This document shows, piece after piece, positions 35,681 through 43,564 of a DNA stretch of 64,000 nucleotides. Numbering within the stretch: position 1 is the first letter of the stretch; each line of letters begins with the position of its first letter. The translations under genes and the position numbers were made by a program. Location of the stretch: the NCBI RefSeq assembly GCF_000714715.1, contig NZ_JMFO01000011.1, forward strand, positions 26,254 through 90,253, written 5' to 3'. The stretch is from Candidatus Magnetobacterium casense (lineage in GTDB: Bacteria > Nitrospirota > Thermodesulfovibrionia > Thermodesulfovibrionales > Magnetobacteriaceae). The notes under the pieces were generated by a model that saw only the letters and a list, made by a program, of their open reading frames with translations, ran no database searches and was not told the origin of the DNA.

Positions 35681-36061
35681 CTATCCTACAACCAGATTAA
35701 AACGCAAGGATTCGAAATCCTCCTTGAAATCCATGCCTGATTCCTCTGCGCTTTCGTTTTCCTTGTCATGTATCCAGTTTATCTCTATCTCATGCCCGCT
35801 GTCCTGTGCCTCTTCCAGGAGGTCGAACATGTCGTACAGGAGTTTGGAGCTGCTGCTGTTAAAATAGGTTATCGTCAGGTTAAATACCGTCTTTGTAGTT
35901 GGTGCCTGCTCAAAGTATGACTTCAACCAGGCCATCACGGGGCCATAGAAGTCAAATGTGTTTTCAGGATAGGACTTTCCGCTGATCTCCATAACAGCCC
36001 TGCCTGCATCAAACGATATTCTTGGAGAGACCTTGGTGGCCTCTATGTACAGGTTATCCAT
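35681..36061 (-). CDS. siaC: SiaC-like (DUF1987) regulatory phosphoprotein
   Basis: This 126-residue protein matches DUF1987/SiaC in length and pattern: LYIEATKVSPRISFD, GRAVMEISGKSYPENTFDFYGPVMAWLKSYF and TYFNSSSSKLLYDMFDLLEE. In Pseudomonas aeruginosa, SiaC is phosphorylated on threonine by SiaB, dephosphorylated by SiaA, and stimulates the diguanylate cyclase SiaD. The order here is siaA-siaB-siaC, as in that operon, with a 4-base gap from siaB. No GGDEF gene follows, so the downstream target is unknown. Confidence 0.9.
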   Translation of the reverse strand: MDNLYIEATKVSPRISFDAGRAVMEISGKSYPENTFDFYGPVMAWLKSYFEQAPTTKTVFNLTITYFNSSSSKLLYDMFDLLEEAQDSGHEIEINWIHDKENESAEESGMDFKEDFESLRFNLVVG

Positions 36062-36065
36062 AGAT

Positions 36066-36626
36066 TTATCTTACCTCCCATAATTCTGCCTTTATCGAAA
36101 AAAATGCCTCTGTTTCACTAATGTCATCGATACTGTACTGAAGCGGGGCAGAGGCCTTACGTTGCATTTCGGCAAAGCCAAGGCCGGCTCCCTTACTGTG
36201 TGCATCTTGCCCGGACTTACGTAGCGTGCGATAGTAGTCTTTGAGGGTGGCGCTATCCATGGCTATTATCTTTCCCACCTTGTCGTGTATACTGGCCTTA
36301 TCGCTGGCCAGTATGGTATTGCCGCTGGCAACGAAATAACGGTTTTTCTGCTTGTCGTATCCTACAAGGATGATCCCTGAGTCCTTATGAGTGTTGCTGA
36401 TACTATCGCCTTTGTCGTTGATGTAGGTGATGAGATTCTGGGCCATCTCAATGAATATGGCGAAGACATTGTTTACAAGTCTGTTGTTGATATCGAGTTT
36501 TTCGAGACTCTCTCCCACAGCCTCGGCAACACTGGCTATGATCGAATGAGACAGTATACCGCTGAGACTGACTATTATACCTTCCTCGTCAAAATGTTGC
36601 TTTATAAATCGGATTTTGTCTATCAT
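36066..36626 (-). CDS. siaB: SiaB-like protein kinase (DUF6272)
   Basis: From ATG 36626 (GAGG 8 bases upstream) the protein has 186 residues. The GHKL-like fold shows VFAIFIEMAQNLITYIN as the N box, and GAGLGFAEMQRKASAPLQY as the nucleotide-lid region. SiaB kinases phosphorylate SiaC. A longer start at 36650 would overlap siaA by 17 bases and is less likely. siaA lies directly upstream and siaC directly downstream. Confidence 0.87.
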   Translation of the reverse strand: MIDKIRFIKQHFDEEGIIVSLSGILSHSIIASVAEAVGESLEKLDINNRLVNNVFAIFIEMAQNLITYINDKGDSISNTHKDSGIILVGYDKQKNRYFVASGNTILASDKASIHDKVGKIIAMDSATLKDYYRTLRKSGQDAHSKGAGLGFAEMQRKASAPLQYSIDDISETEAFFSIKAELWEVR

Positions 36627-36633
36627 ATTATCC

Positions 36634-38400
36634 TCATATCGTAAGTCCAACTACGGTTATATCATCGTTGCGGTCAGAGAGACCCTGATAAGAATTGAGC
36701 TGGTCTAAAAGCGCTTCCCTTTGCTCTGACATTGGTCTATGCCAGTTGTTTTCAATTATTGATACAAAACGCCTCCTGCCAAATGGCAGGTCCTTATTGC
36801 CACCGTTTTGATCGAGGTAGCCATCGGTGGAGATGTAGAATATGTCGCCCTGGACAATATTAAGCTCGATGTCGCGATAGATATAGTCTGGATTAGAGTC
36901 CTTATACCCCACGCTTTGCCTGTCCCCCTTTATAATATCGACATGCCCCTGCCTGCATACAAAGAGAGAGACGTTGGCCCCTGCATAGCGCACGATGCCG
37001 CGTTTGCGATTGAGGTACAACACGCCACCATCAAATCCGACATTGCTATGTCGGTATTGCCCTTTGACGTCACCGAGGGTTTCGAAGATGTCCTGCTTTA
37101 GGAGATCACGGATAGATTTGTTAAGCATAAAGAGTATCTGTCCAGGGGCAATGCCGCTATCCTTTGACAGTATCGTGTCTACTACGTTAGACCAGATGGT
37201 TCTTACCAGCATCGTGACAAAGGCTCCCGGCACACCATGCCCCGTACAATCTATAACGGATACGATGCACTCGTCCTGTTCACTAAGCTTGTCAATTATG
37301 TAGATGTCACCTCCAACGACGTCCTTGGGTTGCCAGATGACGAGGTGTTGGCTAAAGTATGCGGCAATGGAGGAGTCCTCCGGCAGTAATGAGTTTTGTA
37401 TCATGGAGGCGTATTCGATAGAATCCGTGATCTTTTTGTGGGCCAGCTCAAGGCGATTGCGTTCATTTTGCAGGTGTTTATTAATTTCGTGGAGTTCCCG
37501 AGTACGTTCTTCTACCCGACCTTCGAGTGTCCTGTTGTATTGTGCAAGCTGTTCGTGCGACAATCTCAACTTATTGGTCATCTCTACGAAGGTACGGGCA
37601 AGGATGCCAACCTCGTCCTTTGACCGGAATCGCTCTTTACGATCTCCGGGGCCGACAGTTATCCGGTCTACTGCCGAGAAATCCCCTTTTGCTATCTCCT
37701 CTGCCGTCCCGGTAAGGTTGATCAGGGGGTCTGTAATAGCGCCAGAGGTGATCCACACAATAATTGAGCTTATCATGATGAATATGATGGCCACTACAAC
37801 TGACCGGACGATCATCCCATGCGTCTTGACTTTAATAGTATCCTGCGTATCTTTGCTCAGTTGATTAAGTCGCTTGTTTGAATAACCTATGCGCAGAACC
37901 CCCCAGGGCTGAGATGCAAAGTACACTGGAACAATAAGTTCCATATATTCGTTGTCATTCTTTGTAAACTCATTAATGGTTTTATTCTGCCGGGTAATGG
38001 CAAAGATGTCCTCTGCTTCAGTGAGCCTGGTCTGACTCAATTCAGGCTTTAAGGTATGAATAAGCGCCGTTGAGCTGTTATCCATCAATATGATATATGC
38101 CGGCTCACCACTCTCTTTCCCCGCCTTTACGGACTTGCCTATTTGGTTTATTATGCCGGATATGTTAAAGGTGACCAGTGCCTCCTCAATCATAGTCTCA
38201 AGGCTATAAGCAAGGTCATTAGCCCTTTCTTTCATTGCCCCCTTCATGGTTTCGATGTATGTATTGAGCTCGTTTTTCAGGGCTGCTTCCTGGGCGGATA
38301 TGTGGATGACAGTCATGATCGCCACAACGCTTACGACAATACCTACTGCAACAGCCAGAAATTTCCACCGTATGCTGTGATAAAATAAGTCTCTGAGCAT
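36634..38400 (-). CDS. siaA: SiaA-like membrane PP2C (SpoIIE) phosphatase with sensor and HAMP domains
   Basis: This 588-residue protein has a first membrane helix (FLAVAVGIVVSVVAIMTVI) and a periplasmic sensor of about 150 residues (SGEPAYIILMDNSSTALIHTL). A second helix (SVVVAIIFIMISSIIVWI), a HAMP linker, a coiled coil, and a PP2C/SpoIIE domain follow, with PKDVVGGDIYIID and DCTGHGVPGAFVTML. In the known Sia system it dephosphorylates SiaC in response to an external signal. The start is ATG 38400, which overlaps the stop of the upstream HD-GYP gene by one base. Its sensor half is a clear paralogue of the sensor half of that neighbour. Confidence 0.9.
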   Translation of the reverse strand: MLRDLFYHSIRWKFLAVAVGIVVSVVAIMTVIHISAQEAALKNELNTYIETMKGAMKERANDLAYSLETMIEEALVTFNISGIINQIGKSVKAGKESGEPAYIILMDNSSTALIHTLKPELSQTRLTEAEDIFAITRQNKTINEFTKNDNEYMELIVPVYFASQPWGVLRIGYSNKRLNQLSKDTQDTIKVKTHGMIVRSVVVAIIFIMISSIIVWITSGAITDPLINLTGTAEEIAKGDFSAVDRITVGPGDRKERFRSKDEVGILARTFVEMTNKLRLSHEQLAQYNRTLEGRVEERTRELHEINKHLQNERNRLELAHKKITDSIEYASMIQNSLLPEDSSIAAYFSQHLVIWQPKDVVGGDIYIIDKLSEQDECIVSVIDCTGHGVPGAFVTMLVRTIWSNVVDTILSKDSGIAPGQILFMLNKSIRDLLKQDIFETLGDVKGQYRHSNVGFDGGVLYLNRKRGIVRYAGANVSLFVCRQGHVDIIKGDRQSVGYKDSNPDYIYRDIELNIVQGDIFYISTDGYLDQNGGNKDLPFGRRRFVSIIENNWHRPMSEQREALLDQLNSYQGLSDRNDDITVVGLTI

Positions 38401-40406
38401 CAAAAACGCTTTCCCTTTTTTGTATCAGATTGTTGTTTGGACACATCGTAACCCCATAGCCGATATCGGTCAACCTTGGCATGGGGGGCAATTGCTATGA
38501 CAGAGAATTCGTCTATGCCGGTGCTGCGCAGCAGCGGGGTCAATGGGGTGGAACCATCCCCCTTTACAACGGTGTGGACGATGGGGGCATTTGCCTTCTC
38601 TCCACGTTGTGTCACTACCGCTATATCATTGTTTTTGAGCCTCACAAAAGAACCGGGAGGATAAAAACCAAGGGTTCCCATAAAGGTTTTTGCCACGTTC
38701 TCATCGAACTTTTGATCCTTGTTGATGAATATATCCCTTACGGCAACTGCCGGGGAGAGCTGGCGGCGATAGCTGCGTCCGGTTATCTCTGCACAGTAGA
38801 GGTCAGCCAAATAGAGAATGCGGGCAGCTCCACACACATCCCCTCCCGCAAGCCCTTTGGGATAACCTTTGCCGTCTATGGTCTCATGGTGCTGCAGGAC
38901 GGTATTTAACCACAATTCATCGGTAACATTGTTCCTTTTAAGGAATGTCATGCCCTCCAGAGGATGACTTTGAATCTCTGCGCTCTGTTCGTCAGTCAAT
39001 GGAGTTTTTTGATGATACAGTATTTCCTGTAACTCTATTATGGTAATATTCATCGTAATGGCCGCCGAGAGCAAGGATAAACGATCCTGTGCGGACCACC
39101 CAAGTTTCTTGGCAACAATCTCACACACTATCGCCGTATGCAACGGATGTTTGATAGTGTATTTTGCCTCTTGCTTTATTAGCAATGTGCCAAGTGCAAT
39201 ATCCGTGTCTGTTGAGCATGCGTGCATCAGCGTATTAGCCAGGGAGAAAACCTCCGATTGTATGTCCGCTTGTGTGCCTATCCGTTTGAACAAATGTTCG
39301 GTACTTGCATAGACAGCGTCGATATCCTCAAAGATTGAACCGGCAGCCTTGTCGTTAAACTCCACCGTTGCATCTACAGGGGCATTGGTTTTATTGGTGC
39401 TACCATTAAGGGCGATAAAGGCATGGACATGCGCAGATTTGATTGATACAGGTGGCGTTTTTGGTTTAACCGCATCCGTTTCTATTGTTTTAGCAGGTGT
39501 TGTGGGTATGGCAGGTATTTCTGTAGCCTTTGTATATTGTTCAAGCTGCTCGTGTGATGACTTGAGGTTGCTGGTTATCTCTACAAAGTTGCGGGCAAGC
39601 ATACCAATTTCATCGTTTGAGTCGGTGGATAGCTGCTCTGCGGCTGAGAAATCCCCTTTTGCTATACCCTCCACCATCTTGGTGAGTTTGGTCAGGGGGG
39701 CTAGAAGCCTTCCGGAGAAGATCAACGCAATGATCGCACTTATAATAATGGAGACAATGGCTACTAAGAGCGACCTTATGACCAACTCCCGTGTTTTCAG
39801 GCTGATAGCATGTTGTGTGCTTTTTATCATTTGGTTAAGCTTTTTGTTTGAATAGCCGATGCGCAGAACCCCCCAAGGTTTGGAGGCATAATTTACGGCA
39901 ACGATAAGCTCCATATATTCATTTTCATCCTTTGTAAACTCATTAATAGTTCTTTGATGCTGGGCGATGGCAAAGGCATCCTCTTTTTCGGTCAGCTTGG
40001 TCTGACGCAATTGAGACTTTAAGGTATGGATAAGGGCGGTTGAGTCATTGTTCATCAATATGATATATGCCGGCTCACCGGTGTCTTTACCAGCCTCGAT
40101 ATATTTTTCCATTTGTTGGGTCACGCCGGAGATGCCGCCGGTAACCAGCGCCTCCTCGACCATAGTGGTCAGTGTATCGGCAAGGTCATTTGCCCTGTCT
40201 TTCATGGCCTCTTTTACGATTATCCTGTGTGTATTGAGCTCATCCTCTAGAGTTGCTTTATGGATGGATATGTTGATGGCTGTGACTATTGCCACAACGA
40301 TCATGACAATACCCACAGCAACGGTCAAAAACTTCCATCTCATGCTTTGTTTAAACAAGCCCATAAGCACCATAATAAAAGAATTGGGGTGTTTCCCGTA
40401 ATACAC
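38400..40406 (-). CDS. Membrane sensor with a degenerate HD-GYP domain
   Basis: This 668-residue protein is built as membrane helix, periplasmic sensor, helix, HAMP, a linker rich in Thr, Pro and Ala, then an HD-GYP-like domain. HD-GYP enzymes hydrolyse cyclic di-GMP. Here the GYP half is intact (LQHHETIDGKGYPKGLAGG), but the HD dyad region reads LLSAAITMNITIIELQEIL where HDIGK is expected, and DxYDA is altered to DLYCAE. It may therefore bind rather than cleave its ligand. The start is uncertain: GTG 40406 or ATG 40364 (MGLFKQSMRWKFL). Its sensor half is paralogous to that of SiaA. Confidence 0.82.
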   Translation of the reverse strand: MYYGKHPNSFIMVLMGLFKQSMRWKFLTVAVGIVMIVVAIVTAINISIHKATLEDELNTHRIIVKEAMKDRANDLADTLTTMVEEALVTGGISGVTQQMEKYIEAGKDTGEPAYIILMNNDSTALIHTLKSQLRQTKLTEKEDAFAIAQHQRTINEFTKDENEYMELIVAVNYASKPWGVLRIGYSNKKLNQMIKSTQHAISLKTRELVIRSLLVAIVSIIISAIIALIFSGRLLAPLTKLTKMVEGIAKGDFSAAEQLSTDSNDEIGMLARNFVEITSNLKSSHEQLEQYTKATEIPAIPTTPAKTIETDAVKPKTPPVSIKSAHVHAFIALNGSTNKTNAPVDATVEFNDKAAGSIFEDIDAVYASTEHLFKRIGTQADIQSEVFSLANTLMHACSTDTDIALGTLLIKQEAKYTIKHPLHTAIVCEIVAKKLGWSAQDRLSLLSAAITMNITIIELQEILYHQKTPLTDEQSAEIQSHPLEGMTFLKRNNVTDELWLNTVLQHHETIDGKGYPKGLAGGDVCGAARILYLADLYCAEITGRSYRRQLSPAVAVRDIFINKDQKFDENVAKTFMGTLGFYPPGSFVRLKNNDIAVVTQRGEKANAPIVHTVVKGDGSTPLTPLLRSTGIDEFSVIAIAPHAKVDRYRLWGYDVSKQQSDTKKGKRF

Positions 40407-40448
40407 AATTTAACATTGCCACAGCCTTAATTGTTTTTTCTCAAAAAG

Positions 40449-42161
40449 TCAAGTTCCATATTTTAGTGCCAGCATTGTGATATCGTCAAACTGGGGGGCA
40501 TCTCCAATGAATGTCTGCAGGGCATCCACGATGCGCCCTACCAGGTGATTTGCGCTGTCGTTGCTGGCGTTGTTTAACAGACGCTCCAGGGCAGGGGCAT
40601 CAAATGGTTGTTGGTTTGCATCCACTGCGTCAGTGATGCCGTCGGTGTATATAAAGATACCGTCGCCCTTTTTGAGCGATACAGTGTCTTTGTCGAATGT
40701 GAAATCGTCCATGACGCCCAGTGGAATATCTGCCTTGATCTTCATCTCTTTCGGTTTGTCGGAGGCGTAGAGTAGGTATGGGGGATTGTGGCCGGCATTG
40801 CTGAAGCTCACCTCTCCAGTACGGATGTCTATAATTGCCAGGAAAAATGTAACGAACATCCCGGAGTTCTGTGCGCAAAGCTCCTTGTTGAGCGCCCCAA
40901 GGATCGCCTCAGGTGACGTATACAACGTGGCAAACGCCCTGAGTGTGATCTTGGCCGCAGACATTATGAGGGCGGCATGTACGCCCTTATCCGATACGTC
41001 CCCAACGGCAAAGCAGAGATGATTGTCATCCATCGGGAAGAAGTCGTAGAGGTCTCCGCCGACCTCTCGTGCCGGTTGCAGGAAGGCAAACAGATCGATC
41101 CCGTATCTGTCCTTTATGTCGGAGAAGTTCGTAGGCAGCATGTTCATTTGTATGTCACGGGAGAGCTTAAGGGATTGTTCCAGCTTATGTTCCCTGACAC
41201 TGCTGAAATACATCGAGGCATGGGTGCAGAATATGTCGATCATCTTCTTGTCCCACTGGCTGATGGCGTTACGGTTTTCTATCAACAACATGTTGCTGAT
41301 CTCATCACCGGTCTTAAGGCATGTAACCAGTTGCCTGGCAACTGAATCATTTTTATCGGTTTTTTCTACTGTCGTTGGTGCAGATGCAGCCTCAAAGGCT
41401 TTCTTGAGCATCACAAGGATATCGGCGCTAACGAGCTCGGCAACCCTCTTGCCCTTGGCCTGCTCATACACACCGGTAGCGCTTATAACCATCAGGTCGT
41501 CTATCTTGTTGTCGGTGAGGATGAGTGAGTATGCATCTGCTCTTGTGCTTGTATCCAGGGTCAGGATCGAGTTTAGTTGTATCAGCACCTCTGAAAAAAA
41601 GCTGTCTATGAGTTTTACGTCAAAGAGTGACTTTGATGACTCTATCAATTTTTCCAGGGCGTGCAGGTTGCTATCTATGGTCATGATGTCCCTGTATGAC
41701 CTTATGGCTGCCACCGTGGAGGTTATTAGTTTCTGTCTTTGGAGTTCATTTTTTTCCTTATAGTCATTTATATCGTAATCCACTATGATGGCTTCTTCCG
41801 GGGCCAATCCCGGTTGACCTGTGCGCAGGACTATCCTGACGAACTTGTTCTTTAGCGTTTCCCTTATGTATTTAACAACGTCAAGTCCGGCGTGGTCGTT
41901 TTCCATAACCACGTCCAGGAATATCAGGGCGGTGTCAGGATGTTTGGCGATCTCATGGATTGCCTCCTTGCCCGTGTATGCGCTGATGAATTCCAGTCCC
42001 CTGCTTTCGATAGTGAACGACTTCAGTATCATCAGTGTCACCTCGTGTACCCCCGGCTCGTCATCAACGATCATAACCTTCCACCTGGTATTGGTGCCGG
42101 TTAACGGTGCATCTTGACCGTTGCTACTGTCCTGAAACAGGTCGTCCAACTCATCAGACAT
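40449..42161 (-). CDS. Response regulator with DUF3369 and a PP2C (SpoIIE) phosphatase output
   Basis: This 570-residue protein begins with a receiver domain (VMIVDDEPGVHE, phospho-acceptor Asp in IFLDVVMEND, residues about 28-150). A DUF3369-like linker with IRSYRDIMTIDSNL and a GAF-like segment follows, to about residue 335. The C-terminal PP2C/SpoIIE phosphatase (PAREVGGDLYDFFP, VGDVSDKGVHAALIM) is of the RsbU type. Receiver phosphorylation would control dephosphorylation of a STAS protein. The STAS and anti-sigma genes immediately upstream are the obvious partners. GGAG lies upstream of the ATG. Confidence 0.92.
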   Translation of the reverse strand: MSDELDDLFQDSSNGQDAPLTGTNTRWKVMIVDDEPGVHEVTLMILKSFTIESRGLEFISAYTGKEAIHEIAKHPDTALIFLDVVMENDHAGLDVVKYIRETLKNKFVRIVLRTGQPGLAPEEAIIVDYDINDYKEKNELQRQKLITSTVAAIRSYRDIMTIDSNLHALEKLIESSKSLFDVKLIDSFFSEVLIQLNSILTLDTSTRADAYSLILTDNKIDDLMVISATGVYEQAKGKRVAELVSADILVMLKKAFEAASAPTTVEKTDKNDSVARQLVTCLKTGDEISNMLLIENRNAISQWDKKMIDIFCTHASMYFSSVREHKLEQSLKLSRDIQMNMLPTNFSDIKDRYGIDLFAFLQPAREVGGDLYDFFPMDDNHLCFAVGDVSDKGVHAALIMSAAKITLRAFATLYTSPEAILGALNKELCAQNSGMFVTFFLAIIDIRTGEVSFSNAGHNPPYLLYASDKPKEMKIKADIPLGVMDDFTFDKDTVSLKKGDGIFIYTDGITDAVDANQQPFDAPALERLLNNASNDSANHLVGRIVDALQTFIGDAPQFDDITMLALKYGT

Positions 42162-42284
42162 GGAACAAATCTCCTTGCCACAATTTGGTTGAGGTTAGCA
42201 TATCAAGCATCACGTTGTCAATGGAGCGAATTCTCTGGGTACATAAATCTTCATCGGCCCCACTGAATCTCTGCATGAAGGAGT

Positions 42285-42623
42285 TTATTGCAGCTCCTTT
42301 AACGCTGCCTCCTCGGAGTCATAGACATTAAAGAGGGTGTTGTAAAAGCCGGTCAGTTTAAATATCTGCTCTATGCGTTTGGGCATGGCAACGAAGATAA
42401 TTTTTCCCCCTTGTTCCTGGAGCTTCTTGGCCGGTGTGACAAAGCTGCTAAGTCCGGAGCTTGATATAAACACCAGGCCACTTACGTTAATTATAAAATA
42501 CAGCTCGCCATTGGCAATACACGGTTCTATTATGGCAGTGAACTCTCGTGCAGTGGAGCTGTCGAGTCTGCCGTTAATTGTTATAATCGTTATGTTGCCG
42601 TTCTTACGGGTCAGGATTTCCAT
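42285..42623 (-). CDS. Anti-sigma-factor antagonist (STAS domain)
   Basis: This 112-residue STAS protein has the typical ITINGRLDSSTAREF start and the phosphorylation loop VFISSSGLSSFVTPAKKL, with serines at the expected site. In partner-switching systems the dephosphorylated form binds the anti-sigma kinase. It lies between the anti-sigma kinase gene (upstream) and the receiver-PP2C gene (downstream), a complete kinase, antagonist and phosphatase set. Confidence 0.93.
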   Translation of the reverse strand: MEILTRKNGNITIITINGRLDSSTAREFTAIIEPCIANGELYFIINVSGLVFISSSGLSSFVTPAKKLQEQGGKIIFVAMPKRIEQIFKLTGFYNTLFNVYDSEEAALKELQ

Positions 42624-42648
42624 GCTGTCTCCATGTTTGAGAGCTGTT

Positions 42649-43080
42649 TTAATTTAGTTTTTTGGTTAATGTCAGCATCCCAATGCCGTTTTTGTGTTCG
42701 TAACGCATCTCATCCATTACCTGTCTTATAAAGTAGACTCCCATGCCACCGGGTTTCCTGTCTTTAAGATTAGCGGTAAGGTTCGGAGCAGGCACGGAGT
42801 CATAGTCAAACGGGCGTCCGTTATCCCTGATGGTGATTACAAGTTTGCTGTCAGTAACGGTAATGCCAAGGTTAAGCCACGCTTGTTCTGGGACATCATA
42901 TGCGTATTTGATAATATTTGTGCATGCCTCCTCAACGGCCAATGTTGAGTCAAACCCAACGTCTTCGCTCAGACCAAGTGATTGGACCGACTCTGCAATG
43001 AAGTCCACGATTTCAGGTATATTTTCAAGTCCGCCTGTTACGGTTAGCTTGAAGTGTATTGGGGATGGCAGCTTTTTCAT
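42649..43080 (-). CDS. Anti-sigma regulatory factor (RsbW-type Ser/Thr kinase)
   Basis: The GHKL ATPase fold is recognisable from LAVEEACTNIIKYAY (N box), IRDNGRPFDYDSV (G1) and KPGGMGVYFIRQVMDEM (G2). I place the start at ATG 43080 (MKKLPSPIHFKLT, about 143 residues) by family length; the frame is open to 43176. RsbW-like kinases phosphorylate the STAS antagonist and may hold a sigma factor inactive. No sigma factor gene is in the window, so the final target is unknown. Confidence 0.88.
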   Translation of the reverse strand: MKKLPSPIHFKLTVTGGLENIPEIVDFIAESVQSLGLSEDVGFDSTLAVEEACTNIIKYAYDVPEQAWLNLGITVTDSKLVITIRDNGRPFDYDSVPAPNLTANLKDRKPGGMGVYFIRQVMDEMRYEHKNGIGMLTLTKKLN

Positions 43081-43331
43081 GGCTATCATCCTGACGTCAT
43101 CAACCTGTAGAGCGTCTTGCGGAATCTCATGCACGTAAATCAGGTAGGCTGTAACAAGGCATTTGGCGGATAACATTCGGTGTCATATCCAAGGCCCTAC
43201 AGCCGTATGTCCGCATAGTGTTTCAAGCAGGTGCCCATCCTCATAACTTGTTACTCACAGCCATTCTCCTTATTTTCTTTTATCCGGATGTTATACCTAA
43301 CAGGGATAGCGTTTACAATGTTACTCTAAAA

Positions 43332-43404
43332 TGGACGGTAGGGGATTCGAACCCCCGACCCCCACGTTGCGAACGTGATGCTCTCCCAACTGAGCTAACC
43401 GCCC
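43332..43404 (-). tRNA. tRNA-Ala (anticodon CGC)
   Basis: On the minus strand the sequence folds as a full cloverleaf. The acceptor arm is GGGCGGT paired with ACCGTCC, including the G3-U70 pair that identifies alanine tRNAs. The D arm is GCTCAGTTGGGAGAGC, the anticodon loop is TTCGCAA (anticodon CGC), and the T arm is GGGGGTTCGAATCCCCT. The discriminator base is A, and CCA is not encoded. Confidence 0.93.
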
Positions 43405-43564
43405 TTAAATGACCGTCCACTAACCATGCAACCAACACACCTATTGTTACATAACCATTGACCCAAAATCAATAAGCACCACAAACAACCGTGGTTGGCA
43501 AGATTTAAGCCACTTTTATATTTTTCGTAATGAGGATACTTCGCCCCTCTGTTGGCAACCCCTT

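Noticed and set aside
43332..43420. Inverted repeat TGGACGGT / ACCGTCCA around the tRNA gene as an attachment site
   Set aside because: The left arm is simply the tRNA 3' acceptor end and the right arm is 8 bases. No integrase or second direct copy is nearby, so it may be chance.
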